64,000 nt of DNA, taken from contig CM063502.1 of NCBI GenBank assembly GCA_032207245.1, forward strand, positions 109,757,691 through 109,821,690. The letters are read 5' to 3'. A program made the translations under genes and the position numbers. Below the pieces are notes generated by a model that searched no databases, was not told the origin of the DNA, and saw nothing but the letters and a program-made list of their open reading frames with translations. Below are positions 57,592 through 64,000 of this stretch, one piece after another (position 1 is the stretch's first letter; each line of letters starts with the position of its first letter). The DNA is from Pardosa pseudoannulata (Eukaryota > Arthropoda > Arachnida > Araneae > Lycosidae).

Positions 57592-58666
57592 TCCCCTATA
57601 TAATAATAGCCTGTTATATGTCCGTCTGTCCTCGAATTTATGAAGCGGTTGGACCTGGAACGTATAGAGGATATACCATATTGGATTCTTGATGAGTTAG
57701 GGTTAGCAAAATTCAAAGCAAGTTCGAAAACGTTCGAAATACGCCCCTTCCCTCCTTTTCGATCGTTTAATGCCATTATTTCAAGCCCTATTTTCCCTGA
57801 TTAAGAGCAAGCAATTACATTTATCGATTTATCACATTATGGGCCAGTCTCACCAAAGTCGTTTAATGCTAATCGCGATCAATCTCTGCTTAAACGAAAA
57901 ATTGCGTCCCACCACTGGTTGGCGCCATGGGCTTATCGTGGTTAGCAATTAAACGACTTTGATACCGGACATATATATAAGTAGAGGAAAATAACATTTT
58001 TTTTCTAGCATTACGATTTTATTCCTTTAACTATCTCATTTAATCATTTCTTATTTTAAATTATTTAAATATAGTCGGCATTATTTTCATACGTTTTATC
58101 ACTGAACTTAGATATTACGTAAATAATTTTCTTTTATATTTGGCTTAAATGATAGATTAGGTACATGTGTGGCAATTTTAAATTAAATCATCGATTAATT
58201 CTTGTTATATTTTGTATTTTGCAATGAAAATTTTATCACCGGTATTAACAACAAATTCTTTTCATAAAAGTCTACGAGTCTATTTCACGGACTAATAAAT
58301 ATCTAGCTTTTAAGTTATATAAGGTTGAAAATTAAGAATTCGGTTCGTTTGTGTGTTTGGTTTTTATACATAATCACACGGTTTGCTATCGATTAGCTAA
58401 ATTTTAGACATCATTCATAAATACCGCCAAATAATCACTGTCAATATTAAAGCCTCTGCTGTTCATCCTATCATATAATATTACAAGATAAACTAAAGTT
58501 GACAGTTGACATGCGGTCAGTAAAGATAAGCAAATTATTGAGCATTTACCAGATAATTCTCAGCTAAAAAAACTAACCATATTTTTAATCTGCCTCATAG
58601 GGTACTTTATAATTCTGGAAAATTAAAAATTTTACTGATCACGTCATATGACGGGCTATATACTAG
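57592..58666 (+). mobile_element. Non-autonomous Helitron, copy C (1075 bp)
   Basis: Begins TCCCCTATATAATAATAGCC after A and ends CTAG before T. The 3' hairpin is CACGTCATATGACGGG (one mismatch, at a different position from copy A), ending 10 nt before the last base. Homology to copy A runs through CTGTCCTCGAATTTATGAAG, AATGCCATTAT, AAATTTTATCACC.GTATTAA and ATAGGGTACTTTA-like blocks. It is longer than copy A because of an inserted Harbinger-like MITE (57841-57970) and about 110 bp of extra sequence near 58390-58510. Confidence 0.9.
57841..57970. mobile_element. Harbinger-like MITE nested in Helitron, decayed
   Basis: Aligns with 11762-11896: GGGCCAGTCTCACCAAAGTC at the left, AAACGAAAAATTGCGTCCCA in the middle, and GTTAGCAATTAAACGACTTT then CCGGAC at the right. 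The last bases of the right end are damaged. Copies A and B of the Helitron lack it, giving the empty site. Confidence 0.82.
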
Positions 58667-59132
58667 TTGCTCTTGGAGAAAAATCTTATAGAGAAAACGA
58701 TATCAACGGTGTATTTTTCAATACCACGAGCATTATTAACAAGATTTCATGGATCTGGAAGCTTCCCTCATCATAATTCCTTCTATCATGAGAAATGACA
58801 CAGTAATCTATTTTGAAGTTTCATGGCAATTAAAGATGCAAATTTACCTATAGGAAAGCAATAGGATATAAAATATTACGTAACAAAATGTAAAAAAAAC
58901 TGTCTCAGACAAAGCCACACATACTGTTCTTTAAAAAAATAATAATAAGGGCAAAATGGAATGCAGTGCGATACTGCAACGGGTTTACTTGTCTCTTTTG
59001 AAGGATATAAATTGTAGTAACCGAGTTTCGTCAGCAAACCATCATTATTCTTCCTCATGGAGCACTGACTAACCATAGACTGTCAACGCCTGGCTACGAA
59101 ACGATCTGGAAATCAAGTTTCTGCTTTATATA
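58667..59132. other. Unrecognised sequence, slightly GC-richer
   Basis: A 66-codon minus frame (58876-59076) is present without known motifs. No element ends seen. Confidence 0.45.
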
Positions 59133-59297
59133 CAGGGGCCATCCACGAAATGAAATAACGTTATTCAATACAGAAATCAAATAATAAAACCTTTTTTTAA
59201 TATACCAAGTTTGACCTAACTTGGTATATTAAAAAAAGGGGTTTATTATTTGATTTCTGTATTGAATAACATTATTTCATTTTATGTATGGCCCTTG
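59133..59297. mobile_element. Palindromic TA-inserted MITE, 165 bp
   Basis: Ends CAGGGGCCATCCACGAAATG and the complement of CAAGGGCCATACATAAAATG, flanked by TA at 59131-59132 and 59298-59299. Almost the whole element is one hairpin: the arms meet at TATACCAAGT and ACTTGGTATA with the 8-nt loop TTGACCTA (59211-59218). The end type and TA duplication fit a Tc1/mariner-like MITE. Confidence 0.87.
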
Positions 59298-59668
59298 TAT
59301 CTATAATTATTTACGTAAGAAACTTGATTATTTTGAAAAACAGATTTTCAGATTCTTATACTGAGTACATAATATTAACATCATTTGAAAGTGCAGTCAA
59401 TATCTCTATCGTTCACACATGTACTAAAGCTTTATTATTATAGAAATTTAACTAGCTCTGTCTTGATTCCCTCACATTTAATGTTAATGTAGCTGGACAT
59501 CCTGTCTATATCTAACCGTATATATTTTTATTCCAGTCTGAATTATCCATCTAGTACATGATCATTGTTTTTTAGTTGTGGACGATAAATGACGAGTGGT
59601 GTGTAAAAATGATTGGTAAATGAGATATTTTATAAATTTGGGAAAACTAGAGATTTAAAATTGATTTT

Positions 59669-59790
59669 CAAAGTTTTATATAATCTCTTTCATGGACTGA
59701 AGTCTCAACTTTGACCTAAGTTGAGACTTCAGTCCATGAAAGAGATTATATAAAACTTTGGAGTCCATGAAAGAGATTATATACTACTTT
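59669..59790. repeat. Perfect 43-bp-arm palindrome plus a third partial arm
   Basis: Left arm 59669-59711 and right arm 59718-59760 appear exactly complementary, with the 6-nt loop TGACCT. Immediately after, about 59762-59793 repeats AGTCCATGAAAGAGATTATA in direct orientation with two changes (ATACTACTTTGG for ATAAAACTTTGG). A SINE fragment begins at the following GAGTCCATGGGTTCAAATCC. Confidence 0.93.
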
Positions 59791-59917
59791 GGAGAGTCCA
59801 TGGGTTCAAATCCCGGTGCTGACGGGATTCCTAATATCCGTAAACAGATATTCGTAGCCATTTGGATGCGACATTAAGCAGTATGTCCCGGTCTAATTAG
59901 CCTTCGTGTAACAAAAA
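59791..59917 (+). mobile_element. tRNA-derived SINE (family 1), 5'-truncated
   Basis: Starts inside the head at the B-box (GGGTTCAAATCCC), continues with ATTCGTAGCCATTTGGATGC, ATTAAGCAGTATGTCCCGGT and the tail TCTAATTAGCCTTCGTG. The A-box half is replaced by the palindromic sequence just upstream. Confidence 0.8.
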
Positions 59918-60009
59918 ATCCTCCATAACACAAGTAATATCAGTCAGTGTATGATAGCTTCGACTTTATTTGAAATATCACGGTTATCTTTTCAAACATA
60001 GAACATTCC

Positions 60010-60122
60010 TAATAAGTTAAGATGTTGCTTAAATTCGATTTCAAATAGTTCAATCCATACCAGGATTTAAACTGATATTGCAGACGCCAGTGCTCTGCTT
60101 GTTAGGCCATCGTGTTCCTGTA
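60010..60122 (-). mobile_element. tRNA-derived SINE (family 1), decayed fragment, reverse
   Basis: On the minus strand: ACACGATGGCCTAACAAGC (A-box region), CAATATCAGTTTAAATCCTG (B-box region) and GGTATGGATTGAACTATTTG. Strongly diverged. Confidence 0.6.
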
Positions 60123-60229
60123 TAAATATAAACATCAAAAGACTTTTTTTTTTTCAAATGCAGCTAGCAATACAGGCACATATACCTTTATGCCGACACA
60201 TGGCTGCGAAGCTGTTAACCATTTAGAAC

Positions 60230-60497
60230 CATCCGAGGAGCACGTGAAGCTTAAGAAATGCTACGGCCGCGAATAACATTATCGCTGTTGTGTTCTCGTA
60301 ATTTAGAAGCAAGGGCCAAGCAGAAGACCCTCAGGGGTATCGTTTGAGAACTTGGAGGACATTGTGACTACGAACATATTTTACGTGCCCAGTTACCTTT
60401 AAAGAACACAGTGGATTTTTGGCCAGCTAGAGCCCCGAACCCGCAACCTTTCAATTACGAGATCGCTGACTTTGCCATCTGAGCTACTTCGACTCAA
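60230..60497 (-). mobile_element. tRNA-derived SINE (family 2), reverse
   Basis: On the minus strand the head reads GAAGTAGCTCAGATGGCAAA, ATCTCGTAATTGAAAGGTTG and B-box GGGTTCGGGGCTC, then a body with GTCCTCCAAGTTCTCAAACG, CTGAGGGTCTTCTGC and the decayed GGCCCTTGCTTCTAAATTAC. The order agrees with 41363-41690 and with the RNA-polymerase-III head of 49040-49277. Confidence 0.75.
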
Positions 60498-62109
60498 TAT
60501 CGAAGAACCGAATGGATGAAATTGGATATATGTATTTTACACCAAAATTGTGTATTTACATCAAGTGTTGTACCCAATAGAGGAATGAAAAGAGGTATAA
60601 AATATTTTTTTGCTTAATACAGAGTTGGTATAATTTCAAATTTAATGACCAGATATGCTATAAGATATTATAGTCAAATATCAGTGTCCATACTTTTCCT
60701 AGAACAGGTCGAAAATTAAAATCTTCAATTTGATATGCTCACTTAACTGGAATTCAACGAACAGTATTTTCTGCCCATCCATTGGAAGTGATACCCTTAA
60801 GGGTATAAAAAAAACTTAAAATCATAATTAAATGTTTAATAAAATCCTATTTTATTAAATATTCAATTATAATTTTTAATACAAACATAAATAATGTCAT
60901 TATATAAAATATTTCAAACATTAAAATCTACAACAAAAGAATTTTCAAAAAATGTATGAGTGCACTAAATGTTAATTTAATACTTTAACTATTTAAAAAA
61001 TTTTCCTTGGTTCTCTTTAGCACACTATATAAAACGACGACAAATTGCTTAACGTTTCAAAGAAGCACACCAAGCTTATACGTGTTGCCGTATTCCCACC
61101 CATAGCCACAATGATTTTCAAAATATATGTATAGACTTAAAAATATCTAAAATGTCAGCATTTATCAGCATCTCGATGTAGAATTTTTCCCGTTACAACT
61201 TTTTCTACGTATGTATCAATTACAAGAAAGCAAAACAACATTTTCCCTCGGAGCATTGTGAGCTAAAAATATATAGTCATTAACATAAACCTTGAAACTA
61301 AACTTTTATTTTGACAAATATTCGAATTGTATAACAATTGCAATTTATTACATGAACACAATGTAATTGTTTCAAAGATTAGATAAAACGTTAAGCTTCA
61401 CATTATTTCCCACTCATTACTATAATGGATATTTTTTGACAGTCGATGGCAGACATTGTTCCTTTTTCCTGTATATGAGTAAACCTCCTCAGTTTTCGAA
61501 ATTTCATCAAATGAAATGTGCGAAGGTAATAAAAATCTATTTAACCCACGCTTCATTTTGTGCTTAGAGGAACGTGTGGGTAAAAGATATAAATTACATT
61601 CATAAAGGAGAAAAATTACCATTACAAAAGTGATAAAGGAAGAAATCTAGGAAGATACTTTTATGATGATATTTTAAGAAAAAGCCTCAAGTTAATAATA
61701 GAAGTCAAAATAAAAATTTAACAAACACTAAACTACCTCCATTAACCTTGAGAATATAACTTATGCATCCCACAGTATATGGTCCAAAATATGTCCAGTC
61801 GCATAGAAAAAATTTCTTAAAGGTTTTTTCAATGCATATATAATATCCACTGAATCTGTTCATATCCACTGAGGAAGCATTGATAAAAACTCGCATGAGC
61901 TCACTAATTATAAAAATGTTTAAAAGTTATAAAAATTTCATATTCTGTTGTTTAAAAATATGTGCATTCAGTCAACCGTCCTACATATCCCGACATTAAG
62001 AGATCAAAGTTCAAAAATCAGTAAGGAAAGATGCGTTTTATAAGTTACCCAACGCTTCTGATGTAAGCGTCGTTAGCATAAATAAAATATCTAGGTCTCT
62101 TTCCCTAAT
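60498..62109. other. AT-rich DNA, no gene seen
   Basis: Several frames of 60-74 codons occur on both strands without recognisable motifs. Confidence 0.5.
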
Positions 62110-64000
62110 CTTTTCAGGTAATGAAATACACTGTTTGGAGCAATCGCTACTATTTGACAACTTTGGAATTAAATAAACTCTTTTTACGATTGATTTCCAC
62201 GATAAATATTGGATTCAAGAAAGAATAGATTCTTGTTTCCATATGAATATTAGTTTCAGTGAAAATAAGTGTCACTGTGATTCAGATTTATGTGATTATT
62301 ATTGGCTATCTTAAGCGTGACTAGTAATATCAATAATAACAAACAGAAAAGAATCGGCAGTCCCATTTTAAATTATATTTCAGAAATAGGTTGCGAATAA
62401 CTATATACATTCTACTACAACAAGAAAAAACTATGAAAAGTTAAAGATTACTATGCCAATACCGAGAGAATAGTTCTACAAAACAGCAAAAAAAGAAAGT
62501 AGTTTCAGACTGGAACAGATTCTCGTTCGATCCTCGATTTTTTTTGTATAACAGCAAGTAAGAATGTGACTTAAATCAACTATGAATTTCACTAAAGTAG
62601 CTCTTTCAGTTTCCACTGATCTACAATTTTTCTGTGACAACCATGTGTCAAATTTTACCCTTTTAACTTATATAGAATTTACAGATACCCTTTGATAGTT
62701 CCATAAAACCTATTATTTAATTTATTTTATGTAAATCATCCATATTTATCCCAGTTATCAAGTGATTTTTTTTAATGATTGCAATACTTTACACATGCTT
62801 ACACATCTTTTAAGGCAATGAAAATACAGTCTGAAGCAGTTGCTACTGTTTGACGTCTTTAGAATCAAATATCTCTTTTTAAGATTTATTCCTATGATAA
62901 ATATTAGACACAAGAACAAATAGATTCTTGCGTCCATGTAAATATTAGTTTGAGTGACAATAAGTGTCATTGTGATTCGGATTTATACGATTATTATTGA
63001 TTATCGTAAGCGTGACTAGTAATACCAATAATAACGAACAGAAAAGGATCATCTCACATTTGCACATATTTAGTCACATTTTAAATCATACTTCAAAAAA
63101 AGGTTGGAAATAACTATATAAATCCTATTAAAACAAGAAAAAACTATGAAAAGTTAAAGATTACCATGCCAATACCAAGGGAAAAGGTCTACAAACAGCA
63201 AAAAAGAAAGTAATTTCAGACTGGAACAGATTCTCTTTAGATCCTCGATTTTTTTAAGTAACAGCAAGTAAGAATGTGACTTAAATCAACTATGAATTTC
63301 AGTAACGTAGCTCTTTCAGTTTCCACTGAAGTACAATTTTTTGTGTGACAACCATGTGTCAAATTTTACCCGTTTAACTTATATAGAATTTACAGATACC
63401 CAGAAATAGTTCCATAAAACCTATTATTCAATTTATTTGATGTAAATCATCCATATGTACCACAATTATATTTGTCAAATGATTATGTTATTTGACGTCT
63501 TCGGAATCAAGTATCTCTTTTTAAGATTTATTCCTATGATAAATATTAGACACAAGAGCAAATAGATTCTTACGTCCATGTAAATATTAGTTTCAGTGAA
63601 AATAAGTGTCACTGTGATTCAGATTTATCCGATTATTATTGACTATCGTAAGAGTGACTAGTAATAACAAACAGAAAAGGATCATCTCACATTTGCACAT
63701 ATGCAGTCACATTTTAAATCATACTTGAAAAATAGGTTGGAAATAACTATATACATCCTACTAAAACAAGAAAAAACTATAAAAAGTTAAAGATTACCAT
63801 GCCAATACCGATGGAAAAGTTTTACAAAATAGCAAAAAGAAAGTAATTTCAGACTGGAATAGATTCTCGTTCGATTCTCGATTTTTTTATATAACAGCAA
63901 GTAAGAATGGAACTTAAATCAACTATGGATTTCAGTAAAGCAGCTCTTTCAGTTTCCACTGATCTACAATTTTTTCTGTGAGAACCACGTGTCAAATTTT
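62110..64000. repeat. Tandem array, units about 700 bp, runs off the window
   Basis: Three units. Unit 1 starts near 62110 (TCAGGTAATGAAATACA), unit 2 near 62807 (TTAAGGCAATGAAAATACA), and unit 3 near 63486 lacking its first part (TTTGACGTCTTCGGAATCA). Marker CTCTTTCAGTTTCCACTG is at 62601, 63311 and 63944. Units 2 and 3 are more alike than either is to unit 1. The last unit continues past the right edge, so copy number is unknown. No coding frame is conserved. Confidence 0.95.

Noticed and set aside
61367..62970. Small genes of 63-74 codons on both strands
   Set aside because: AT-rich frames without motifs; several overlap on opposite strands or fall in the tandem array where the frame is not conserved.

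Overview
This is a gene-poor, strongly AT-rich stretch of animal nuclear DNA. I find no intact host protein-coding gene, no rRNA and no functional tRNA. The longest open frame (141 codons) is part of a dead transposase. The best guess for the source is an arthropod, most likely a spider. The Tc1-type transposase remnant reads like the Tcb1-like transposases that are abundant in orb-weaver genomes, and the window carries several tRNA-derived SINEs, TA/TTAA-inserting elements and locally duplicated DNA. This is family-level recognition from memory, not a search result. The window could be intergenic or lie inside a very long intron.

Layout. 1-9.2 kb: unique AT-rich DNA with three local duplications (4771-5480, 5541-6020, 6770-7590) and old SINE copies. 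9.26-10.71 kb: a complete but dead Tc1 element with 27-bp inverted ends and TA duplications. 11.76-11.90 kb: a Harbinger-like MITE; 12.36-12.48 kb: a palindrome; 12.6-13.45 kb: an unexplained GC-richer block. 15.8-18.9 kb: a three-unit tandem duplication invaded by a SINE, a piggyBac-like element and an unknown insertion that itself holds three 136-bp repeats. 21-25 kb: microsatellites. 26.6-29.05 kb: three tandem units of about 660 bp, one split by a 501-bp hAT element. 31.1-34.1 kb: a ten-unit array of about 306 bp. 34.6-35.7 kb: a Helitron and a SINE with an 18-bp target duplication. 38.0-39.2 kb: two piggyBac-like elements side by side. 40.5-43.0 kb: a dispersed duplication with hAT-like ends. 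45.7-50.2 kb: more TTAA elements, SINEs and a rearranged Helitron. 50.4-51.1 kb: a 229-bp-arm foldback built from a SINE. 52.2-60.5 kb: TTAA, hAT, Helitron and TA MITEs, palindromes and nested SINEs. 62.1-64.0 kb: a tandem array of about 700 bp that runs off the window.

How the parts fit together. Nothing here forms a pathway. The content is mobile DNA at several ages, plus repeated small tandem duplications and fold-back (template-switch) events. The most informative items are seven TTAA-bounded piggyBac-like elements of several families, two of which keep only the transposase C-terminal Cys-rich end; a non-autonomous Helitron family whose 5' TC, 3' hairpin and CTAG ends can be read directly; a foldback whose spacer appears flipped; and two neighbouring palindromes that share the same loop sequence.
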